This document shows positions 1-5,066 of a DNA stretch of 5,066 nt, one piece after another. Each line of letters opens with the position of its first letter. The stretch's first letter is position 1. The notes below the pieces were generated by a model. The model had not been told where the DNA came from. It was given only the letters and a program-made list of their open reading frames with translations, and searched no databases. This stretch comes from Mucilaginibacter sp. Lineage in GTDB: Bacteria; Bacteroidota; Bacteroidia; Sphingobacteriales; Sphingobacteriaceae. The DNA lies in contig JAICXZ010000312.1 of the NCBI GenBank assembly GCA_025934475.1, forward strand, positions 1 to 5,066. The letters are read 5' to 3'. A program made the position numbers and the translations under genes.

Positions 1-312
1 CACAATAAATATTTCAAATACAAGGTTAGTGCTTGCTACCATGAAAGATATCGCATTCGACCAGGTAGCGCCCTTGATCAGCAGGGCTCTGGCCATTGAT
101 GCAGCGGCATAGGAACAGGATGATGAAATAGCACCAAAGAAGGTAGAGAGTCCCGTTGCGGCTACTGTATCCTTCCCGAGTTTGGATGATATCCGTTCAG
201 TTGAAACAAAGGCACGCACCAGCGACGACAGGATAAAACCCAGGGCAAGACCCCAGTAAATATCCCAGATCATATAAAAAAGCTGTTGTAATATTTGAAC
301 GATAGTTTGCAT
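1..312 (-). CDS. ArsP/DUF318-family (COG0701) permease, N-terminal part, cut by window edge
   Basis: The frame opens with ATG at 312-310 and stays open for 104 codons to base 1, so only the N-terminus is present; members of this family are usually about 300-400 residues. Residues about 8-36 form a hydrophobic segment (LFYMIWDIYWGLALGFILSS). A charged loop follows (STERISSKLGKD, about 38-49), then a second membrane region carrying GAISSSCSYAAASMARALL (about 60-78) and SFMVASTNLVFEIFIV at the end. The small-residue and Cys/Ser-rich stretch, the following KGATW turn and the N-rich helix resemble PF03773 permeases, which include the arsenical exporter ArsP and proposed Cu/Zn exporters. I infer an inner-membrane efflux permease; the substrate is not determinable. 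The start is supported by a -7-like box 24 nt upstream. It is transcribed in the same direction as the receptor but lies about 295 nt downstream of it behind a palindrome, so it is probably its own unit. Confidence 0.72.
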   Translation of the reverse strand, partial: MQTIVQILQQLFYMIWDIYWGLALGFILSSLVRAFVSTERISSKLGKDTVAATGLSTFFGAISSSCSYAAASMARALLIKGATWSNAISFMVASTNLVFEIFIV

Positions 313-335
313 AGATAACCGATTTATTTATGCAA

Positions 336-343
336 CAAAGGTA
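336..343 (-). promoter_or_regulatory. Bacteroidota -7 promoter box for the permease gene
   Basis: On the minus strand this reads TACCTTTG, an exact match to the Bacteroidota primary-sigma -7 consensus TAnnTTTG. It lies 24 nt upstream of the permease ATG, which would give a short leader. I see no convincing -33 TTG at the usual spacing, so support rests on the -7 match and its position. Confidence 0.45.
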
Positions 344-420
344 CCCCCGACCACTGTTTGGAGCTTTACAGGATTATGGGAAAGATTTATAAAATTTTGT
401 CGCCTTCATATAGCAAAAAC

Positions 421-561
421 AAAAAACTATGTCATTTCGACGAGCGGGAAGGGAAGAGCAAAGGGCGAGGAGAAAACTTTTCAACCATACTTGTTCGAAA
501 ATATTTCTCCTCACCCCATCACACATTGCTAGGCGGTTTCGTCGAAATGACATAGTTTTTT
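421..561. repeat. Long palindromic intergenic element (REP/MITE-like) with 23-bp terminal inverted repeats
   Basis: The left arm at 421-443 and the right arm at 539-561 are exact reverse complements over 23 bp, with core CTATGTCATTTCGACGA and an A6/T6 tract at the outer ends. Inside is a second, imperfect inverted repeat: GAGGAGAAA at 467-475 pairs with TTTCTCCTC at 504-512, and pairing extends with mismatches on both sides. The whole element can fold into one long, partly mismatched hairpin on either strand. Short open frames across it in both directions are by-products of the palindrome and are not annotated as genes. The GTCATTTCGACGA...GAGGAGAAA pattern resembles short interspersed palindromes I recall from Sphingobacteriaceae genomes. 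Membership of such a family is inferred, because only one copy lies in this window. No transposase and no clear target-site duplication is visible. Because a T tract follows the stem on both strands, the element could also end transcription from either side. Confidence 0.75.
421..561. terminator. Possible bidirectional terminator formed by the palindrome
   Basis: Read on the minus strand, a receptor transcript would form the 23-bp stem and then run into T6 at 426-421. Read on the plus strand, the same stem ends in T7 at 556-562. The loop is long (about 95 nt) but has its own inner stem. Placement between the receptor stop (607) and the permease promoter (about 340) fits a boundary between two minus-strand units. 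This is a structural inference only. Confidence 0.3.
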
Positions 562-606
562 TAGGGCAATTGAGAAATCGCCACGCGCCCACCGCCTCGC
601 GCCACC

Positions 607-1395
607 CTACATCACCTTAATCCTCACACCCGCATTAACCACAACACCATCCAGCGGTGCATAAATGTCCCTGAAAACAGGATCGGTTATGCTGCCTGTG
701 TAGATGCTTTGCCATCGGGTTTGGCGTCGGTCGGTGAGGTCCTCGCAGTTGATGAAGATGTCTAGGTGCTTCCACATCTTCTGCACCAGGGCACCAAAAG
801 TTATAAAGCCGCGACCCATGGTACCATCGCTCAACACCTGCGGACCAGTATAAAACGACTCAAACCCAACCCTGAACTGATCCTCAATCTCATACGACGA
901 ATCAAAGCTGATGCGATTTTTTGGAGTCAGCGGCTGTGCGGTTACCTGTCCGCCGAAATGTTCTTTGGTATTGGTATAAGTATAGCCCAGGTAAAGTGCC
1001 AGTTCATCAATGCTAAGCTTTACATTGGTTTCGGCACCCTGCGAGGTAAGGTAGCCCGGCGCATTGATAAACGAGTTATTTACCAGTATTAGCGGGTCAT
1101 TTACCCGCGTATAAAAGAACAATTGGTTAATATTCAGGAACGCGCCGCCAATCGGGGTCCTGAAATTAATATCGCCATTGGCGCCGGCGGATTGCTCAGC
1201 TTTAGTATTGTTAATAGATATCGGATTGATATTTTCGTAGCCCTCTTCCTCGCTTACGTCATTAAACAGCGTCGGCATCTTGTAACCAAGTCCGCCGCCG
1301 ATGCGGCTGGTCCAATGTTCGTCGTATTTAATAAGCGCGTTGATGCGCGGTAGGATAAACATACCTGCCGACTTATTTGCAGGGGCAGGGGAGTT
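607..1395 (-). pseudogene. TonB-dependent receptor, C-terminal beta-barrel remnant after the stop codon
   Basis: This is the part of the receptor frame downstream of the internal TAA, 262 codons plus TAG. It contains typical barrel landmarks: LPRINALIKYDEHWTSRIGGGLGYKMPTLFND near the start, NQLFFYTRVNDPLILVNN, GAETNVKLSIDELALYLGYTYTNTKEHFGG (an 'E-L' strand pair common in late barrel strands), FESFYTGPQVLSDG, and a final strand VVVNAGVRIKVM. An ATG occurs 11 codons after the stop (1362-1360) with AGG only 2 nt upstream, too close for efficient initiation. It lacks a signal peptide, so it would not be exported alone. The last residue is Met, whereas outer-membrane barrels usually end in an aromatic residue. 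Confidence 0.75.
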
Positions 1396-2775
1396 TTAAT
1401 CGACCCGCAGCCCGCTTTCGATCGAAAACCAGGTGGCAGCTTTAAAGGTGTTCTGACCAAAAACGCCAGCTGTGGTTTGATCGTAATTGTATTTGTCGAC
1501 CGGAATAGTGTTCGTAAAGTGGTCGGTTATAAAATTGACACCGGTTACCCAGTCGGCACGCTTCTGGTGGTTCACATAGCTTACCTCGGTAAATGAGGAT
1601 ACCTGTCGACCTGAAAACTCATAGGCAGGCATGGTCAGGTCGCGGTTAAAATAACCCATGGTATTCTTGATGTTTAAGCTGCTCGCGCTGTCAATCTTAT
1701 GCGTAAACGACAACTGGGTCGAAAACCTGAACGTTTTGTTCCGCTGAAAATACTGATGTACACTGTCAGCATGGCCGGTCAGTACCTGCATATCGCCACC
1801 ATAGCGGTTCTCATTGCTCACGTTAACCCCAAACCAGCCTTTGTTGTGTTTGTCCATGTAAAGCAAGAGCTTAGGATTGATAGTGAAACGATTGATCTGC
1901 GGAATAGCCGAAAATCCTTGTTCCGACGGATCATAAGCGCCGTTATGATCATAAGAAGCCAAAATGGTGGTCCCCACGTGATCCCACTTCTGCGACCAGA
2001 AACCGCTCGCGTCCGAACCTTTGGCGCTAGTGCCATTTAGCAGAAAAGTTAATTGGGGTTTGTCGGTAGGGGTGCGGCTGATGAGGTTGATCAAACCCGC
2101 TATCGCGCCACCGCCATACAACGTGGATTCCGAGCCCTTCACATACTCCACCTGCTTCAAATCAAGCGGACTGATCTGCAGCAAGCTCAAGCTTTCCGAA
2201 AAGCCCTGGTACATGGGCATTCCGTCCTGTAGTAATTGCGTGTAACGGCTGTCGAGTCCTTGAATTCTAAAATTTGCCGAACCACTCACAGCCGAGGTGG
2301 GCTGCACCAGGATACCTGTAGTTTCGCCAAGCAGCATCTTTATGTCGCCTGGTTGTTCAGAGCTTTTTTCGTTCAGTTCCTCCAAAGGCAATGCCTCGAT
2401 CCGCGTCGGTATATCGCGGAGGTTCTGGTTTGTGCGCGTACTTTGAATCACTACCTCGCCAAGCTCGCTTCCCTGGGTTTCGAGCTGGATGTTGAAGACG
2501 GTATCTGGTTTGGCCAGGGGGAAAGTGTATGTTTTCTCCAAATCGGAATAACCAACAAAGCTTATGTCAATCTCAACTTTTCCATTGGGAAGGTTGTTGA
2601 TCGCCACGTTGCCCGAGCTGTCTGATGCGGTAGCGATTTTCAGATCAGGGATCTTAACAGTGGCATGGGGGAGTGTTTTCATGGTTTTGGCATCGCGAAC
2701 CACGGCTTTAAAAGTGTTTTGAGCCATAGCCGATGCCGATATAAATAGCAATATGATGATGAAATATTTTTTCAT
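1396..2775 (-). CDS. TonB-dependent receptor, N-terminal part (signal peptide, regulatory-like domain, plug, first barrel strands), 459 aa
   Basis: Residues 1-18 are a signal peptide (KKYF, hydrophobic IIILLFI, then SASAMA before Q19). Residues about 20-100 form a carboxypeptidase-regulatory-like beta domain, with the typical LPHATVKI and DSSGNVAINNLPNGKVEIDISFVGY pattern seen in Bacteroidota receptors. ELGEVVIQSTR (104-114) is in the position of the TonB-box region in such proteins. The plug domain covers about 118-233, with the landmarks FRIQGLDSRYTQLLQDGMPM (169-188) and EYVKGSESTLYGGGAIAG (210-227) followed by INLIS. From about 240 on there are alternating aromatic and polar strands of the beta barrel. 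It stops at TAA 1398-1396 after GLRVD. The start has no Shine-Dalgarno sequence, only an A/T-rich leader, which is usual in this phylum. The 102-nt gap to the upstream small gene suggests cotranscription. Confidence 0.8.
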   Translation of the reverse strand: MKKYFIIILLFISASAMAQNTFKAVVRDAKTMKTLPHATVKIPDLKIATASDSSGNVAINNLPNGKVEIDISFVGYSDLEKTYTFPLAKPDTVFNIQLETQGSELGEVVIQSTRTNQNLRDIPTRIEALPLEELNEKSSEQPGDIKMLLGETTGILVQPTSAVSGSANFRIQGLDSRYTQLLQDGMPMYQGFSESLSLLQISPLDLKQVEYVKGSESTLYGGGAIAGLINLISRTPTDKPQLTFLLNGTSAKGSDASGFWSQKWDHVGTTILASYDHNGAYDPSEQGFSAIPQINRFTINPKLLLYMDKHNKGWFGVNVSNENRYGGDMQVLTGHADSVHQYFQRNKTFRFSTQLSFTHKIDSASSLNIKNTMGYFNRDLTMPAYEFSGRQVSSFTEVSYVNHQKRADWVTGVNFITDHFTNTIPVDKYNYDQTTAGVFGQNTFKAATWFSIESGLRVD

Positions 2776-2809
2776 GTAAAAAGGTAAAAATGATCGCGCA
2801 GCAGCAATG

Positions 2810-2820
2810 CCTATAATGGG
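2810..2820. promoter_or_regulatory. Possible operator half: CCTATAATGGG upstream of the receptor
   Basis: This 11-mer differs by one base from CCTATAATAGG at 3349-3359, upstream of the small exported-protein gene. It lies 34 nt before the receptor start codon. A shared regulator of the two promoters is conceivable, but the motif is AT-rich and short and could be coincidental. Confidence 0.2.
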
Positions 2821-2877
2821 TCTTACTGGCAGGCGACGAAATAGATTATTAATGAATTATCAGGGTGGGAGCCAGGG

Positions 2878-3273
2878 TCAGGCTAGCGGAGGTCGTAACA
2901 GCTTGCCGTGATATTCTGATAAATGAAGGGTTTGCGGACAATTGGGATATTCAACGGCCGCCGGCTCAGTTTTGACGGTTAATTGGATCGGTTGTACCGC
3001 ATAAAAAAGTGAAATGCCGGCCTGGTGTTGGTATTGTATGGGCGACGCTGAGCTTGCCGGCTTGTCTCCCCTGTTATGGCCCAATAGATCTTTTCCGCCC
3101 ATCAGATAATCGCCGATAAAATCTAATACATCCGGTTCTTCCTTAGTGACCTTGCAATAATTCTTGTACATCGATGGGAGGTCGTTCATTAGAGAAAAAT
3201 CACCTAACGGCAGGATGCAGCTGCCCGCCAAAAAGAACAGGCCAAGAATCACAGTGGTTAGGCATCTTATCAT
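2878..3273 (-). CDS. Small exported protein of unknown function, upstream partner of the TonB receptor, 131 aa
   Basis: The frame runs from ATG at 3273-3271 to TAG at 2880-2878. Residues 1-21 (R3, then a hydrophobic stretch CLTTVILGLFFLAGS) form a signal peptide or membrane anchor. AGSC at 16-19 is a borderline lipobox, so lipidation at C19 is possible but not convincing. The mature part has NYCK (38-41), a helix-like segment VLDFIGDYLMGGKDLLGHN (49-67), QYQHQAG (80-86), a second cysteine C112, and a C-terminus ending YHGKLLRPPLA. C40 and C112 could form a disulfide. Histidines 66, 83, 117 and 122 could bind a ligand, but no metal-site motif is evident. I recall similar small secreted Bacteroidota proteins ending in (L/F)RPPL encoded next to TonB receptors; that resemblance is from memory and no function is known to me. 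It is 102 nt upstream of the receptor in the same orientation, so the two probably share a transcript and may act together at the periplasm or outer membrane. Confidence 0.65.
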   Translation of the reverse strand: MIRCLTTVILGLFFLAGSCILPLGDFSLMNDLPSMYKNYCKVTKEEPDVLDFIGDYLMGGKDLLGHNRGDKPASSASPIQYQHQAGISLFYAVQPIQLTVKTEPAAVEYPNCPQTLHLSEYHGKLLRPPLA

Positions 3274-3285
3274 GATGATGGAAAG

Positions 3286-3303
3286 AATTACCGCAAATTA
3301 CCG
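3286..3303. repeat. Two AATTACCG direct repeats spaced exactly 10 bp
   Basis: AATTACCG occurs at 3286-3293 and again at 3296-3303, 13 to 30 nt upstream of the small gene's start codon. The one-helical-turn spacing puts both copies on the same face of the DNA. This could be a protein-binding site within the leader or core promoter of the minus-strand unit, or chance. Confidence 0.3.
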
Positions 3304-3339
3304 GCAGAAATTGGATTTTTTCTGAATAGGCGAATAAAA

Positions 3340-3381
3340 TGATTAAAACCTATAATAGGATGATAAAAATCTATAATCACG
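3340..3381. promoter_or_regulatory. Tandem 21-bp direct repeat, candidate operator in the divergent region
   Basis: TGATTAAAACCTATAAT at 3340-3356 and TGATAAAAATCTATAAT at 3361-3377 agree at 15 of 17 positions and are spaced by 21 bp, two turns of the helix. The first copy ends in CCTATAATAGG, itself a near-palindrome (CCTAT-A-ATAGG). The pair lies 67-108 nt upstream of the small gene and about 100-140 nt upstream of the ABC gene. Direct repeats with about 21-bp period are typical of sites bound by dimeric regulators such as LytTR response regulators. Assignment to that family is speculation. Confidence 0.35.
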
Positions 3382-3386
3382 CTCTT

Positions 3387-3402
3387 TGTCATTGGAGTGA
3401 CA
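3387..3402. promoter_or_regulatory. Palindromic candidate operator TGTCA-N6-TGACA
   Basis: TGTCATTGGAGTGACA has perfect 5-bp arms and a further symmetric T/A pair inside. It lies 77 nt upstream of the ABC exporter start and next to the tandem repeat. Its size and symmetry fit a dimeric helix-turn-helix repressor site. No regulator gene is in the window to pair it with. Confidence 0.3.
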
Positions 3403-3462
3403 TTGTTGGGGGCGAAAACGGCTATCAATATTCTGTATTAAGCCAGATCGTTATACATTAGC

Positions 3463-3468
3463 AGGAAG
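3463..3468 (+). promoter_or_regulatory. Ribosome binding site deciding the TTG start of the ABC gene
   Basis: AGGAAG lies 10 nt before the TTG at 3479-3481. An in-frame TAA at 3473-3475 closes the frame just upstream, leaving TTG as the only start that keeps the conserved N-terminal segment; the next in-frame ATG is at 3590. Confidence 0.5.
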
Positions 3469-3478
3469 AAATTAAACA

Positions 3479-5066
3479 TTGGATAGTCGAACCCCGCAAA
3501 ACCGCACAAACGTAACGATCCAAGAACGCCTGAGGGCACTGCGCAATTTGCCGGCGTTCTTCAAACTGGTATGGCAATCGAGCCCCAGGATGATGCTGAT
3601 TAATGTTATCCTGCGTTTTTTGAAAGCTTCGCTACCCTTTCTGCTCCTTTATATTGGTAAGCTGATCATCGACCAGTTAGTGCACTTGAGTAAGGGCGAC
3701 GGCTCTTTTTCAAAGGACTTTCTGTGGAAGCTGGTAGCCGTTGAGTTTGCCCTTGCAATATTATCCGATGGACTAGGCAGAGCCATCACCCTGATGGATA
3801 GCTTGCTGGGCGATTTGTTCTCCAATCATACCTCGGTAAAGATCATGGAACACGCCGCAACGCTCGATCTTGACCAGTTTGAAGATGCCATATTCTACGA
3901 TAAACTGGAACGGGCACGGCAGCAGACCTTAGGGCGAACCATCCTGCTATCTCAGGTAATGGGGCAGGTTCAGGATCTGATCACGATGGGGTTTCTTGCC
4001 GCTGGTTTAGCAGCGTTCAATCCCTGGCTCATTGTTCTTTTGGTGATCGCTATCCTGCCGGCATTTCTGGGTGAATCCTATTTTAATGATCAGACTTACG
4101 CTTTAACCCGCAGTCAGACGCCGCAACGGCGTGAATTGGATTATCTGCGTTACATCGGTGCTAGTGACGAGACGGCCAAAGAGATCAAGATGTTTAGCCT
4201 TTCGGGGTTTATCATTGAAAGGTTCAAAGCGCTGTCGGATAAGTTTTATACTGATAATAAGAAGATTGCTATTAAGCGGTCTATCTGGGGTACGTTCTTT
4301 GCGCTGCTTGGCAGTTTGGGTTATTACGGTGCTTATGTTTTTATTATTTCAAGCACCATAAGCGGAGCGCTTACTATTGGCGAGTTAACTTTCCTGGCGG
4401 GATCGTTCCGGCAATTGCGTACGCTGCTCGAAGGTATTTTAAGCCGGTTTACAACCGTATCACAAGGCGCTATCTTTTTGAGCGATTTCTTTGAGTTTTT
4501 CGAGATACAACCGAAAATCCACGACACGCCGCAACCGCGTCCTTTTCCAAATCCTATTCAACAGGGTTTTACTTTTGAGAACGTTGGCTTCCAATACCTG
4601 AACAGTGACCGCTGGGCCAATCGTAATCTGAATTTCACCCTACGCCCTGCCGAAAAACTGGCACTAGTGGGTGAGAATGGGGCAGGGAAGAGTACCCTGG
4701 TGAAACTGTTGGCCAGGCTGTACGATCCAACAGAAGGCCGCATCCTGCTGGACGGCTACGACCTGAAAGAATATAATCTTACTGAATTGCGTCAGCATAT
4801 CGGCATCATTTTCCAGGATTTCCTCCGCTACCAGATGACCTTCTCCCAAAACATCGCAGCTGGTAATATCGATGAAAAGGCAAATGAGGAGCTGATCAGG
4901 GCCTCGGCCCGTCAAAGCCTTGCTGATGAACTGGCCCAAAGATTGCCGGGCGGCTATGACCAGATGCTGGGCAAGCGGTTTTCCGAAGGCGTTGAGCTAT
5001 CAGGCGGCGAATGGCAAAAGGTAGCGATAGCCAGAGCTTATATGCGGGATGCGCAATTGCTGATCC
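3479..5066 (+). CDS. ABC exporter half-transporter (membrane domain fused to ATPase), C-terminus cut by window edge
   Basis: The frame is open for 529 codons to the right edge; such proteins are usually about 600 residues. The N-terminus has QERLRALRNLPAFFKLVWQSS, a pre-membrane segment common in Bacteroidota members of this family. Membrane segments lie at about 40-63 (LINVILRFLKASLPFLLLYI), 81-100, 167-198 (two helices around FNPW) and 269-308 (two helices split by SSTISGALTIGEL). The nucleotide-binding domain starts near residue 355 (FTFENVGFQY). Walker A is GENGAGKST at 398-406 with K404. The Q-loop is FQDF with Q446, and the ABC signature is LSGGE at 507-511. The window ends at AQLLI, immediately before the expected Walker B LDEPT. 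The layout is that of a type IV (MsbA/HlyB-like) exporter that works as a homo- or heterodimer in the inner membrane, driving export by ATP hydrolysis. The substrate is unknown. The TTG start is preferred because of AGGAAG upstream; starting at ATG 3590 would remove 37 residues directly before the first helix. It is transcribed divergently from the receptor unit. Confidence 0.88.
   Translation, partial: MDSRTPQNRTNVTIQERLRALRNLPAFFKLVWQSSPRMMLINVILRFLKASLPFLLLYIGKLIIDQLVHLSKGDGSFSKDFLWKLVAVEFALAILSDGLGRAITLMDSLLGDLFSNHTSVKIMEHAATLDLDQFEDAIFYDKLERARQQTLGRTILLSQVMGQVQDLITMGFLAAGLAAFNPWLIVLLVIAILPAFLGESYFNDQTYALTRSQTPQRRELDYLRYIGASDETAKEIKMFSLSGFIIERFKALSDKFYTDNKKIAIKRSIWGTFFALLGSLGYYGAYVFIISSTISGALTIGELTFLAGSFRQLRTLLEGILSRFTTVSQGAIFLSDFFEFFEIQPKIHDTPQPRPFPNPIQQGFTFENVGFQYLNSDRWANRNLNFTLRPAEKLALVGENGAGKSTLVKLLARLYDPTEGRILLDGYDLKEYNLTELRQHIGIIFQDFLRYQMTFSQNIAAGNIDEKANEELIRASARQSLADELAQRLPGGYDQMLGKRFSEGVELSGGEWQKVAIARAYMRDAQLLI

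Larger units (their letters stand above)
607..2775 (-). pseudogene. TonB-dependent outer-membrane receptor interrupted by one in-frame TAA
   Basis: The reading frame from ATG at 2775-2773 to TAG at 609-607 spans 723 codons including the terminator, a normal length for this family, with a single internal stop at codon 460 (TAA, minus strand, 1398-1396). The residues on both sides join as one protein: ...SIESGLRVD, stop, NSPAPANKSAG, MFILPRINALIKY. In related receptors, as I recall them, a 'GLRxDY' beta strand leads into a '(F/L)PR' strand at this point, so the stop most simply replaces a tyrosine codon (TAT/TAC to TAA). There is no frameshift: the upstream and downstream parts are 789 nt apart stop-to-stop, a multiple of three. 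The intact protein would import an unidentified ligand across the outer membrane using TonB energy. As read, translation yields a plug plus half a barrel, unlikely to be functional. A recent mutation, phase-like variation or a base-calling error are all possible. Confidence 0.85.

Noticed and set aside
421..561. CRISPR array or tRNA/small RNA gene in the left intergenic region
   Set aside because: There is one inverted repeat pair, not direct repeats with spacers, and no tRNA-like arms or CCA end are present.
358..620. Three short open frames (63-72 codons) on both strands across the intergenic palindrome
   Set aside because: They arise from the inverted-repeat sequence, overlap each other in opposite directions, and show no protein-like composition or start signals.
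607..1362. Treating the C-terminal receptor part as an independent 251-aa gene starting at ATG 1362
   Set aside because: It is in the same frame as the upstream part, lacks a signal peptide and a usable ribosome site, and begins in the middle of the barrel.
766..2625. Several 70-130-codon open frames on the plus strand opposite the receptor
   Set aside because: They are antisense shadows of the receptor frame, with no recognisable domain and atypical residue patterns.
3305..3324. CAGAAA/TTTCTG hairpin in the divergent region
   Set aside because: A 6-bp A/T-rich stem with an 8-nt loop is expected by chance in such sequence and has no T tract placed to end a transcript.
3351..3377. Two perfect TATAAT hexamers as sigma-70 -10 boxes for the ABC gene
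   Set aside because: Bacteroidota primary promoters use TAnnTTTG rather than TATAAT, no -35 element is seen at the right spacing, and the hexamers are part of the 21-bp repeat.
4131..4939. Short open frames on both strands inside the ABC exporter region
   Set aside because: The ABC frame carries continuous family motifs (Walker A, Q-loop, signature) through this interval, so the other frames are shadows.

Overview
The window looks like chromosomal DNA of a Bacteroidota bacterium, most likely Sphingobacteriaceae (Mucilaginibacter/Pedobacter-like). The grounds are a TonB-dependent receptor with an N-terminal carboxypeptidase-regulatory-like domain, start sites mostly without a Shine-Dalgarno sequence, a TAnnTTTG-type -7 box, and an interspersed palindrome carrying the GTCATTTCGACGA motif. 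This placement is inference; no rRNA or other taxonomic marker is present.

Layout: (1) positions 1-312, minus strand, hold the N-terminal 104 residues of an ArsP/DUF318-type (COG0701) membrane permease that runs off the left edge. (2) Positions 313-606 contain no credible gene. They hold a -7 promoter box for the permease and a long palindromic element (421-561) with 23-bp perfect terminal inverted repeats ending in A/T tracts. (3) Positions 607-2775, minus strand, encode a TonB-dependent outer-membrane receptor of about 722 codons. It is broken by one in-frame TAA at 1396-1398; the frame is otherwise intact on both sides. (4) Positions 2878-3273, minus strand, encode a 131-residue exported protein of unknown function, directly upstream of the receptor and probably cotranscribed with it. 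(5) Positions 3274-3478 form a divergent regulatory region with a 21-bp-period tandem direct repeat, a TGTCA-N6-TGACA palindrome and a 10-bp-phased direct repeat. (6) Positions 3479-5066, plus strand, hold an ABC exporter half-transporter (membrane domain plus ATPase domain) with a probable TTG start, cut by the right edge just before Walker B.

How the parts may fit: the small exported protein and the receptor form an outer-membrane uptake unit, and the permease downstream on the same strand may be a separate transcription unit behind the palindrome. The ABC exporter is transcribed away from them and shares the intergenic region. Substrates cannot be read from the sequence. The permease family suggests metal or metalloid handling, but linking that to the receptor is conjecture. 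No complete novel defence or mobile system is visible. The points most worth following are the nonsense codon in the receptor, the palindromic element, and the repeated CCTATAAT(A/G)GG sites upstream of both the small gene and the receptor.
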